Assembly (NCBI GenBank): GCA_905160935.1
Contig: CAJHZI010000478.1
Location: 1,440,001-1,504,000, forward strand
Source: Enchytraeus crypticus
Taxonomy: Eukaryota > Annelida > Clitellata > Enchytraeida > Enchytraeidae
Direction: 5' to 3'
Length of the DNA stretch: 64,000 bases
This document shows, piece after piece, positions 11,901 through 19,935 of the stretch. A model generated the notes under the pieces. It worked only from the letters and a program-made list of their open reading frames with translations. It was not told where the DNA came from and ran no database searches. The stretch's first letter is position 1. The number at the start of each line of letters is the position of its first letter. A program made the translations under genes and the position numbers.

Positions 11901-12928
11901 GGTATGGGTGGTGAGGTACCACGGGGTTCAGTTCCTCTTGCGTGCCTATTGATTTCTTCATGAGTCCGAGAATCTTTTGGAATGTTGACTGGTGGACCAG
12001 TGTTGATATTAGTTCTTGGAAGACTTTGCGACGATCTCGTTACGGAGTCACGTGGGTTAGCTAGAGACTGATCAGGTGGTAGACGTCGGCGTGGTTCTTT
12101 GTCTGCCAGTGTGCTGGCGACCTTGCCCAGTTGTTCAGAGGAAATGGAGTTGGGGTTGCAATACTTAACGGAAGTTGATGAATTGCGGATTACTGGTCTA
12201 GGTAGAGTCATATCACTGACAGCCCTTCGTGAAAATCTTTCGACATCTACTCCTCTAATTTCTCTTTCTGCACACTCGACAGCTGACGAAGTTGTTACTG
12301 GACCGTGTCTCTTCCAGTCTTTAGAAACATTTCTTTCATCGGGCAATCTTTCTGTCGGTGTATTGCAGTAATCTAGTCCGGAATATTCTGACTGGACTCC
12401 CATTCTTTCTCTTGATGGTATTCTCTTATCTACTCTTTCCGGTGCGGATTCAAATCTGCGATTTTCCCTACCGTCCATTGGATGGTTTATATTATTATTC
12501 ATCTGAGATAAGTTTCCTTCAACATTTGAGTGACCTGGAAATGGCTGTTCTGTCAGATTCAAACGATCTCGTGAAGTAGTATGACTATTGAGTATGTGTT
12601 CAATGAGACATTCTAAATGCCCAGCCGCTTGTGCTGGATCATCTACATCTTCCTTAACAGATCTGCCACGAACCTGACCAGTCTTCGTAGGTCGCATTGC
12701 AGGCCTAACATCGCCAGTTTGATTCGACCTCAAACTATTTCTATCAGGATAAGTTTTATTCTCAGTTGAACGGTCGTTCTCGTTCTGAGGGACAACCACC
12801 AAGTCCTCAACGGAGTAAACTATCCTTCGGGTTCCATCATCGAGAGTCCTCACGTGAGCGAGCGCTCGTCCAGTCAGCTGGAACCGTCTGACTCTTTCGT
12901 TAACAGGAGAGTCCGTGGTAGCAGCCAT
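8987..12928 (-). CDS. large intronless ORF, low-complexity Ser/Thr/Asn/Arg-rich protein (unknown)
   Basis: A single 1313-codon frame. The first ATG (AAGAAGATGG) has a good vertebrate/invertebrate Kozak context, so the ORF may be a full gene or the start of a terminal exon. Residues about 13-50 (RVRRFQLTGRALAHV then RRIVYSVEDLVVV) look folded. Almost all the rest is low-complexity: Ser/Asn/Thr-rich, many Arg-Arg and NTS/SKND words, and a Gln-Gly-Glu tract near residue 731. The last about 50 residues (FSYLSAVLSDFNLQVELEAM, then an acidic ELADYEQYL stretch) form a second conserved-looking segment, probably helical. No signal peptide or membrane segment was seen. I recognise no family. Base composition is much less AT-rich than the flanks, and there is no premature stop, so selection on the protein is likely. 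An AATAAA lies 124 bases after the stop. It could be a scaffold or regulatory protein, but nothing here proves a function. Confidence 0.75.
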   Translation of the reverse strand: MAATTDSPVNERVRRFQLTGRALAHVRTLDDGTRRIVYSVEDLVVVPQNENDRSTENKTYPDRNSLRSNQTGDVRPAMRPTKTGQVRGRSVKEDVDDPAQAAGHLECLIEHILNSHTTSRDRLNLTEQPFPGHSNVEGNLSQMNNNINHPMDGRENRRFESAPERVDKRIPSRERMGVQSEYSGLDYCNTPTERLPDERNVSKDWKRHGPVTTSSAVECAEREIRGVDVERFSRRAVSDMTLPRPVIRNSSTSVKYCNPNSISSEQLGKVASTLADKEPRRRLPPDQSLANPRDSVTRSSQSLPRTNINTGPPVNIPKDSRTHEEINRHARGTEPRGTSPPIPQPRRRNSGQSEERHGIPPHDLEASGVSPSRRVASLDRLNSSNPTRRILDRRMSSDTIPTNVSEQRRVLPDSKDLYRILMNRPASLIDSAAWSRRIASDIRNRMNRISLPRGSPLQMGKCRLDACGTDRGDSNDVGNHLGGLSTTARKSSTDSCRIQTNIKPKTTSEFSQRPTSLSTDIGNHSGKQSTAAEANTESGESRLARSDHNKDSSSGQSKESDINVEKIYRKAYEVLMEIECSESTEQIPIIREVPVTTSRFPDLIDSNQAVRVERACTVHSTSRGAGDTSRFIAASEENDSGNQSDKKLPQTNIREQVIGRPMSENIECYSRADKTTSKTSVNSTSSSSINPVPAERRSKSSSVSTVSSRIYLDSTSRRSEAACQGQGEGQGQGEGRGESQGQREKLSQQSGCHRPAPTCHVYILQNHCCEAMEVEQSQKEETNSTRWRISLAPTGRSISSNTSNNTQVTENNKTSNTTNALNHMNTISLSNSTSNDATSKKSNGLEVDGEVMPLLVSRTASSTTSNHAERISNDTFGDTSNRRSSSIPSNEINTTQRKVGGASPTYGSSPDHGHPRWAESRRASNSTSEDSRRISNDVHESCNTRCEAQGMSAAEGDSHTISQNDSAKASSKNDLMNRSQMKDSASSSSKNDAGKASSKCDSVFVNSKKDPSKYPDKEHQFNQLQSTNRQQTAVNTYLREHPPVNASTRNDFQITTSASSRAPTAPIVRNYIPETFPVRNEAPTFQTRRRIKRPTSNMSPILEQAHTKHQEHRSHHGERLQQTGTEHSESEQPSATTPGEGQIEGIETASESDDKQEDEESNSSESSRGGSSVSSESESISIPISTESNPIKRQENQVVTLKRNLNVPIAWERVPPPRSLAARRRIDPVPVNFYPAITYDVRAQTGDVVPQSCDVIQTSDFSYLSAVLSDFNLQVELEAMLVSDTALIQEIDRELADYEQYLADTADYFNETR

Positions 12929-13554
12929 CTTCTTATTTAATCCGAAATATAAATGTACAGCATTACGTTCCTACATTAATAATTTTACTATTGCATAGTA
13001 ATTTTATTATATTCCTTTCATTTCAATTACAGTCAACGTCTGCCTACATGCAAAGAGGATTGTGCAAATAATAGCATACATGTATGATACTATTTTTTTA
13101 ATTTTGATTCCCTTTTATTTTCGACGAGATGATTTAAATACGCCTTAATTATTTTCATTTCATTGAATCTCTTTTGTCTTTCATATGAAAAAATTTAGTT
13201 TCAGAATTTAAGAAACGTATCTATAAAAGTCTTTTCTTGATTTAATTTTTTTTATTTGGATAATATTTGATTAAAATATAGTACAATAATTTCGGAGAAT
13301 TACTAAGATCAATAAGTTAATGTTAAATAGCGATTAATAGTGATCCATGCTGTCCTTTTAATACCACATGTTTAAATGCATTAGGCATTTAATAGTCAAT
13401 TTCATTTTACTCGTTTTGTGATTTTCCGATATTTTACTTTCTAGTCAAGAATTAACCCAATATTCTCAAGTAAAGCTATTTAACATTTCATCATTGGACC
13501 AGAGTGTCAGAAATGTTTATTATTGTAAAATAGTGAATAATAAATTCGTATTAT

Positions 13555-13770
13555 AGTGATATTATCTAATATGTTGATATCTATCACTTTTAATACCATT
13601 TTTAAACCGTTAGGCAATTTAATCCACTTTCCGTATAACCAGTCCACTAAATGTCCGAGATTTTATTCTCAGATCAGCGCGGATGAGATCCGAACCCGTG
13701 AAGGTTCAATTCACCGCAGGGTCTGTCATTTAAAACATCATGACGTTACCCCTACGCTATCAAGACATTC
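13555..13770 (-). mobile_element. tRNA-derived SINE, family 2
   Basis: Read on the minus strand it has TAGCGTAGGGGTAACG (A-box-like), GGGTTCGGATCTC (B-box-like), then GCGCTGATCTGAGA, AAATCTCGGAC and a tail with CCTAACGGTTTAAA. The same order recurs at 22.3 and 50.2 kb. It differs from the family-1 SINE in both head and tail. Confidence 0.75.
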
Positions 13771-14339
13771 TAATTTCATTGAATCAGCTATATTTAGAAT
13801 ACAACATTTGGGAAAGCAGAGGTATTTAAAGCGATCGTTTTTCTCTTGAATGCATTCGACGGCTTCGTGGAAGTATTTGCGTACCATTGCAATTGCAGGA
13901 TAAAAGAATGAAAGATACAAGAAACTCTATCTTTGATCTACATGTAATATCCTTGCAACTTCGTTCAATTTGTAATATTTACGTTAACTTTAGAGAATAA
14001 CTGTTTATGTTTTTAAAATTTTCATGACGTTATGCTGAAAGATATTTCATCGACTTTAATAAATGTATCGTCTAATGAGCCATTATCGCCTTATGTATCA
14101 GCCAAGACCGGGGTTGAATTGTAAACCCAGTTATACATGTATGTGCACCCATAAATATATGTAGATTGAAAACAAACTGCAGCAGTTAGATTCTTTATTT
14201 ATATCAGGCTGTAAACGTTTAATATGCTTTAGATGTTTGTGCATTTTTTATGAGCTGGCGGTTATGTTTTTCATTGCCTATGTCTTGCTTTAATTTAAAA
14301 TCTATTGGTTTACGATAGCCGAGGATTTGTGTGCCTTAG

Positions 14340-14540
14340 TATGTAGCACGCAATCTAGTCTATCACATGGGTAGTGGCCTTTCTTCAGTACCCTCTTGAG
14401 AGGTTTCTTCACAGTATCCTGTTTTCTGTGGAGCTTTTGCGATGTATCTTCGAGTTCTCAAATTGGCGAGAACTCCACTAATCAACTGGAACGTTATGAT
14501 TGATTAAATATTGATTGATTGATTGATTGATTGTTGATTG
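14340..14540 (+). mobile_element. LINE 3' tail remnant ending in (GATT)n
   Basis: The segment ends AACTGGAACGTTATGATTGATT followed by repeated GATT. The tail resembles better-preserved copies at 40.3 kb (-) and 54.6 kb (+), where AACTGGACGTCATTGATTG precedes the same tetranucleotide. Confidence 0.45.
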
Positions 14541-14734
14541 ATCTATCGATTGATCGCTTGAAAGTTAAAATGTTAAAAATAATGAAACAAAGAGGATATG
14601 TTTTAATTCAAGCAAAATAGCTTCTTTTAAATGGTCTGCTTCACAAGTACACAGATTAGGATAACATAATATTGGCAGAGAATATAGATTATATAATCAA
14701 CCGATAATAGCATTACAAATGGGACAGATAAGAG

Positions 14735-14805
14735 TGAAGAAGGTCTATTCGTATCCCGACCCTAGTTAAACGGTGATTAAAGGGAAGTTGATGATGATGA
14801 TGAAT
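14735..14805 (+). mobile_element. GAT-tailed LINE/SINE 3' end
   Basis: Contains GTCTATTCGTATCCCGACC, then AGTTAAAC.G.GATT, then AAGGGAAG and (GAT)n. The same 3' end is seen at 22.95, 33.65, 42.65 (-), 50.7 and 62.5 kb. Confidence 0.65.
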
Positions 14806-14970
14806 GGCATTGCAAAAGCAGCCAAGAAGTAGAAAACACCCTACTTGTCATAATCCACAAGTCTGGAATTTGAGCGATCACTATTTACAGCTACATTTTG
14901 CTAAGAGTGTACCCTGCGACTAAAGGTTAAAGCCGATTTGACAGATATATCTTCAGAACCCAGACATTTC

Positions 14971-14976
14971 TTTATT
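14971..14976 (-). terminator. candidate polyadenylation signal AATAAA
   Basis: AATAAA on the minus strand 220 bases downstream of the stop of the Gln-rich ORF. It is the first clean hexamer noticed after that stop. Confidence 0.4.
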
Positions 14977-15195
14977 ATTTTCCCAACGTAAGGAATTTTG
15001 TGTGTATCTTCTTCTATAATATTTCAGTAACTTTGCAACAAATTCCAGAGAGCGATTTAACTGTTACCTAAATCATAACATTTTAATGCAAGAGCTTTTA
15101 ATTTTAATATTCATTTTTGTCATGGCAGAGTTAACGACAATGAATATATGAACTGTAACAAATCACAACTTGCATATTAAATAAATAGCCCTAAT

Positions 15196-18100
15196 CTATA
15201 CTTTCTTAGCAAATTTAATTCTACTTATATTTCTAGGCTTTCCGTCGGTAATTCTAAAATGTGACGACTTTTCTTTTTCGTTAGAAATGTCTACTTCCAC
15301 CGGATGTGAATAAGCCAGTGTGTTATAGGGCGATTCATTCATGACAACAGAATTATTATTGCAGTTTAAGTTTAACGATTCAGTATTGCATACACGTTTA
15401 TTCTCATCCTTCCTTCTTTCCTCGTGTGGTTTATCACGTGATATCAACTTGGAATAGCTCTCTCCGTCGGACACGACTTTATTCGGTGATTTCTTAAGCA
15501 TTTCACTATTAAGCTCAGTTGGACCAGCACGACCATACTCGCCTGTCTCAGGCATTGCTACAGCAGACTGCTTCTGAACTATACTTCGAAAGGTATGCTG
15601 ATATTGCGCGCCGCGTGGCGAGATATTTAATCGATTGAATGGAGGCAAGAGAGAATTTGCGGAATTGGCTGCCGCCAAGCCGATATTTGAAGCTATCTGC
15701 ATTCGTGACATGGCTAAATTTCCTACTTCACGTGGCAGTAAGTTTGAGTCAGGTGTTACGTACAATGCCGCTCTGGGAGGTTTCGCTGTTTCCATGCGCA
15801 ACACTTCTGGAACTAGAGCGATAGTTTCCATCGGTTGTTGAATGAATACATTTCCTATCGCGTCGATAAAATATGGTACAAATCGCTGAATCGTAGGAGT
15901 TGCTTCGCTACTGGGCGCTTGTAGAGCAGACAACGCAGTTGATAGATTTGGATCGACGGGTTGATCTTTAGAAGTTGTGATTTCCTCAGATCTTTGGGCA
16001 GGTGAGTCTGGTACAGAAGCTGTACTTACGACTGTGGTATCAGTGTGATCTGATGTCATATTTTCTAAATAATTTTCAGTTGTATGACCTTTTGAAGAAC
16101 ATTTACAATGGCAACAACAACACATGCCACAGTTTTGAGCATTCTTTTCATTAATTGGATGCTCCTTGTGTTGTTGTTGTTGTTGCTGCTGCTGTTGTTG
16201 ATGAATATTTTCCATCTGCTGATGATTTTGTTGCTCCTTCTGCGAATCGTTTGACTGACAGTCAAGCTGTGGCTGATCAAGCTTAGTCTTCGTTTGATTC
16301 TGTTGCTCTTTCGATTCTTCGCTGCTAGATATTAGCTGCTGTTGTTGAGCATTATTAGGCAATTGCTTTTTTAGTTCTGCGTTGCTAAGCACTTGCTGGT
16401 TCTGTAGTGTGTTGCTAGGCAACTGCGGATTCTGTAGTGCGTTGCTAAGCACTTGCTGTCTCTCTTGTTCATTTCCAGGCAGTTTATTCTGATTTGATCC
16501 TAGCAAACATCTCCCCTTATCATCTTCTCGAGAGTCTCTATTTACTTTTCTTCTATCTTCTTCTGGCTTTCTGCTCTGATCAGGTTGTATATTACCGCTT
16601 TGAATATGTTGCTGAGACTTGTAGAGATCCGGCTGCATTTGACTCAGTTTCTGGCTGTTTCTTTGTTCTATGCTGGGAGGCTGTTGCCTATGAAGTTGCT
16701 CATTTTGATAACGTTGCTGCGACTGCTGTTGCAAAAATCTATCCCGCGGATTCGGGTGAAGCATATTGTGTTGTTGGTTTTGTTGTAGCGGGTTGTCTCG
16801 TTGGATATATTGCTGTGGATGATGTTTCAGCTGCATTTGACGCTGTTGCTGACTAATATTATGTTCTAATCTGATTGGTTGATGCTGCGTTTGACTTGGC
16901 AGTATTTGATTCTGATATTGTTGTTGAGAATGCTGTTGCAAATATTGCTGAGGTTGCTGCTTTTGTTGCTGCTTTTGTTGCTGATAATGCTGTGATTGTA
17001 AGCTGCTGGGTTGTTGCTGGTGCTGATAATATTGCTGGGAAGGTTGTTGAAGTAAACCCTGTTGCTGGTTTTGTTGTTGTTGCTGGAGATAATTGCTTTG
17101 CACATGTTGTTGTGGTTGATATGATATCTGTTGCATGAGAGGCTGATGCTGACAGTTGCTTTGTTGCAAGCCTGCAGGATGTTGCACTACGTTGCTAGAC
17201 AGTTGTTGCATCTGACAGAGTTTCTGGGGATTCTGCTGTGCACAACGCTGTGGTGATGATTGCTGAGGTTGATAATTTTGCTGTTGCCAATGAGGCAACA
17301 ATTGATGCGGTTGCTGTTGCCAGCTGAGTTGTACTTGGCTTAGATTTGAGTAGTTAGAATGTGGTAATCGATGTCCTTGAAGATCCTTAGCACATTGAAG
17401 CATTTGAAGCTCGGGTCTGTATACAGCATGTTGTTGTTGTCCAAGTTCAGCATGTTGTTCTTTGTGCGAATTAGAACATTGAGGCATTTGCATCTGAGGT
17501 CTGTACACAATATGTTGTTGTTGTCTTAGTTCAACATGTTGTCCTTTATGATCATTAGTGCATTGAGACATTTGCAGCTGTGGTTTGTGTACACCTCGTT
17601 GTTGTTGTTTTTGTTGTTCTTGCTGAATCTGACTTCCTCGATGAATCATGTGATACTTCTGTTTATTTGACACACGGATATCACTCTGCAGTTGTGTTTT
17701 CTTCTTTGTCTCCGACTGCTCCAGTCTCTGACGCTTAGATGTGTGACTCGTTTCTTTCTTCTCAATCTCTTGAGGTGGTCGTTGACTAAGATGAGATCTC
17801 CTATGTTTCATCTTACTACGAGAATTATCACAACTATCCTTCTTCCTTCTGTTCTTCTTATCCTCAACATCTGATGCCTCCTTCATTGTGCTATCTTTTT
17901 TCCACTTACCCTTCTGATCATCAACATCTAATGCCTCTATCATTGAGCTATCCTTCTTCTTTCTGTCCCTTTGATCATCAAGATTTGATACATCCATCAG
18001 TGAACTCAAATACCAAGACAAATATGAGAATGTGTCACCAGTCAATGGGTCATTGGCATCCTGATCGTGTTGTGAAGTTTGGGGCTTAATTGGACAACTT

Positions 18101-19935
18101 TGATGATTTTTGTTAGATGAACAACTGAGAGATTGCACTGAATCCAAACTAGTGGAAGAACTATTGCAGTCTTCTTCGATAGGTTTCATCTCTTTGCTGG
18201 CGGATTTAGTTTTCCTTCTCTCATTCGAGCAATCCGCTTGGACTTTGCCACGGCAATTGTTATTTCTATTTCCAGATATAACTTTATTTTCACTGCGAAG
18301 AAGTTTTTGGACATCAGAAGACTGATGAAGTTTTTCAGAAACTTTTGTGGTCTGAGCATCACAAAGACTTCCTTCAGTGAAATTACTGATTTCTGATTCA
18401 GGTGTAAAATCAGGACCATTTCTTACTTTTGCCATTTTGTCCTGAAAGTCTAAATCGTTCATTAATTCACACATATCGAGAAACAAGTAAACGTCGTCGG
18501 TCGATTTTTTGAATATTTCATCTGACGATGGTTTATTTTCGGTTAATTTTTCATCTTTACGTGACTGGTCAGTTCTCTTTGAGGATTTCTTAACGACGCG
18601 AGTGTCCTTTTTAACTAGAATACTCTTTTTTATATTTCTACCTCGGTTCTCCTGAAGCTTCGATGGTCCTTTATTCCAGTTTAACTTTTTTGCATTATGG
18701 AAGAATTTAGGCGACCGAGGTTCTGCATCTAAATCATTTTGATCAACCCTGATTAGGTTTGCATCGAACCTAGTAGGTTTGTTTGGAAGCACTTGTTGGC
18801 ATTGAGAGTGAAGTGATAAAGAATTTTTATTTAGCTCTTTACGCTGTAGGTCTATGTGTTGATGTTGGGGATGGAGTGAATTGCAGTTTTGCTTTAGTCC
18901 TTCATTATACATTTGTAGGTAGTTGAAGTTGGGTATTATTGTGTTTAGATTTAACTCTTCACAATGCATTTGTTGGCATTTGGGGTAAGTTGATGTTGGA
19001 GTTTGATTGAGCCCCGCACAAAACATTTGTTGACATGGAGGATTTGTTAATACTGGCATTTGATTGAGATCTTTATGTAGCCTTTGTTGACATTGAGGGT
19101 TAGTAAATACGGACATTTGATTGAGATCTTCATGAAACCTTTTTGGACATTGAGGATTTTTTAATACGGACATTTGATTGAGATCTTCATAAAGCCTTCG
19201 CGGACATTGGGCGTTAGTAAATACGGGCATTTGTTTGGGATTTTCATGAAGCCTTTGTTGGCATTGAGGATTTGTTAATGCGGACATTTTATTGGGATCT
19301 TCATGGTGCCTTTGCTGAGCGTAGCTTGATGCGTTCGTTTGGTTGAGAGCAATTCTCCTCGGAATGGGTGGAGCACAAGTCAATTCATGTACTGGCAGAT
19401 CATGACCTCCAATCGACTGACTAGTTGATTGATTTACTGGATATTGTAGCGGTTGAACGCAAGAATCTGCAGCGAAAACTTGATCTTTTTGAAAACCTGA
19501 CTGAGGACATGATGACAGAAAATCGTTTTCCATAACTACATTATAAGATTCATCGTACGGTTTATTCCAGGTTGATATAGAGTCTGCATTCGAACTCTGA
19601 TTTGTATTGAAATCATTTCCTTGGCTACATCTCCGAAAATATGAGCCCACTGGGCTGACCGTCTGTTTCAACTCTGTATTGAGGCATTCTTCATGGAGTG
19701 GAGTTTTACAGGGTGAATACTCATCCTCACTTTTACAGTCCTCGTGTATTTGCAGATCTGTGTAAGTTGCTGGCTTGTTCCTCTTTCTATCAGACTTCTC
19801 TGATGATTTTGAGCATATTTCTGCGCAACGTATGTCGTATATTTTAGACGAATGAGAAGAAAGAGTATCGGATGAGTCATCAAATAATTCTCGAGTTTTC
19901 TTTAGTCGTCCATCGTTACGTAGACAACGTCTTCG
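15196..19935 (-). CDS. giant Gln-rich reading frame without an early start codon (continuation of gene A exon?)
   Basis: An open frame of about 1580 codons. It opens after an in-frame TAG at 19936-19938 and contains no ATG for roughly the first 115 codons, so it is unlikely to be an independent gene. The first residues (RRRCLRNDGRLKKTRELFDD) overlap the end of the Ser-rich frame by 34 bases in another frame. Order of features: acidic/Ser-rich start; seven or eight imperfect repeats of about 20 residues built on NPQCQQRLHEDLNQM (about 18.9-19.3 kb); a short hydrophobic/acidic motif VYLFLDMCELMNDLDF near 18.48 kb; Lys/Asp repeats near 17.9 kb; a very long Gln-rich region (16.1-17.6 kb) with a run of ten Gln near 16.19 kb; a Cys cluster (CGMCCCCHCKC) near 16.1 kb; and a non-repetitive C-terminal block (FVPYFIDAIGNVFIQQP). 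Gln-rich regions of this sort are common in condensate-forming or transcription-linked proteins, but that is analogy only. Confidence 0.7.
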   Translation of the reverse strand, partial: RRRCLRNDGRLKKTRELFDDSSDTLSSHSSKIYDIRCAEICSKSSEKSDRKRNKPATYTDLQIHEDCKSEDEYSPCKTPLHEECLNTELKQTVSPVGSYFRRCSQGNDFNTNQSSNADSISTWNKPYDESYNVVMENDFLSSCPQSGFQKDQVFAADSCVQPLQYPVNQSTSQSIGGHDLPVHELTCAPPIPRRIALNQTNASSYAQQRHHEDPNKMSALTNPQCQQRLHENPKQMPVFTNAQCPRRLYEDLNQMSVLKNPQCPKRFHEDLNQMSVFTNPQCQQRLHKDLNQMPVLTNPPCQQMFCAGLNQTPTSTYPKCQQMHCEELNLNTIIPNFNYLQMYNEGLKQNCNSLHPQHQHIDLQRKELNKNSLSLHSQCQQVLPNKPTRFDANLIRVDQNDLDAEPRSPKFFHNAKKLNWNKGPSKLQENRGRNIKKSILVKKDTRVVKKSSKRTDQSRKDEKLTENKPSSDEIFKKSTDDVYLFLDMCELMNDLDFQDKMAKVRNGPDFTPESEISNFTEGSLCDAQTTKVSEKLHQSSDVQKLLRSENKVISGNRNNNCRGKVQADCSNERRKTKSASKEMKPIEEDCNSSSTSLDSVQSLSCSSNKNHQSCPIKPQTSQHDQDANDPLTGDTFSYLSWYLSSLMDVSNLDDQRDRKKKDSSMIEALDVDDQKGKWKKDSTMKEASDVEDKKNRRKKDSCDNSRSKMKHRRSHLSQRPPQEIEKKETSHTSKRQRLEQSETKKKTQLQSDIRVSNKQKYHMIHRGSQIQQEQQKQQQRGVHKPQLQMSQCTNDHKGQHVELRQQQHIVYRPQMQMPQCSNSHKEQHAELGQQQHAVYRPELQMLQCAKDLQGHRLPHSNYSNLSQVQLSWQQQPHQLLPHWQQQNYQPQQSSPQRCAQQNPQKLCQMQQLSSNVVQHPAGLQQSNCQHQPLMQQISYQPQQHVQSNYLQQQQQNQQQGLLQQPSQQYYQHQQQPSSLQSQHYQQQKQQQKQQPQQYLQQHSQQQYQNQILPSQTQHQPIRLEHNISQQQRQMQLKHHPQQYIQRDNPLQQNQQHNMLHPNPRDRFLQQQSQQRYQNEQLHRQQPPSIEQRNSQKLSQMQPDLYKSQQHIQSGNIQPDQSRKPEEDRRKVNRDSREDDKGRCLLGSNQNKLPGNEQERQQVLSNALQNPQLPSNTLQNQQVLSNAELKKQLPNNAQQQQLISSSEESKEQQNQTKTKLDQPQLDCQSNDSQKEQQNHQQMENIHQQQQQQQQQQHKEHPINEKNAQNCGMCCCCHCKCSSKGHTTENYLENMTSDHTDTTVVSTASVPDSPAQRSEEITTSKDQPVDPNLSTALSALQAPSSEATPTIQRFVPYFIDAIGNVFIQQPMETIALVPEVLRMETAKPPRAALYVTPDSNLLPREVGNLAMSRMQIASNIGLAAANSANSLLPPFNRLNISPRGAQYQHTFRSIVQKQSAVAMPETGEYGRAGPTELNSEMLKKSPNKVVSDGESYSKLISRDKPHEERRKDENKRVCNTESLNLNCNNNSVVMNESPYNTLAYSHPVEVDISNEKEKSSHFRITDGKPRNISRIKFAKKV
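18900..19330 (-). repeat. tandem peptide-coding repeat, about 60-bp unit
   Basis: Within the Gln-rich frame, units of about 20 codons (CQQRLHEDLNQMSVFTNPQ and variants) repeat seven or eight times. The rightmost copies are more alike and the leftmost have decayed. Confidence 0.8.

Larger units (their letters stand above)
12929..15195. other. intergenic spacer with old repeats
   Basis: No exon supported. It holds a family-2 SINE on the minus strand, a possible older copy near 13325-13500, a (GATT)n-tailed LINE remnant near 14340-14535, and a GAT-tailed element near 14735-14805. A minus-strand AATAAA at 14971-14976 lies 220 bases beyond the stop of the Gln-rich ORF and may end its transcript. 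Confidence 0.6.

Noticed and set aside
9029..12579. Many open frames on the + strand under the 1313-codon ORF
   Set aside because: Shadows of the minus-strand coding sequence. They lack motifs and follow its codon periodicity.
16494..17138. Open frames opposite the Gln-rich region (Ala/Val- or Leu-rich)
   Set aside because: Antisense of CAA/CAG-rich sequence. Composition explained by TTG/CTG repeats.
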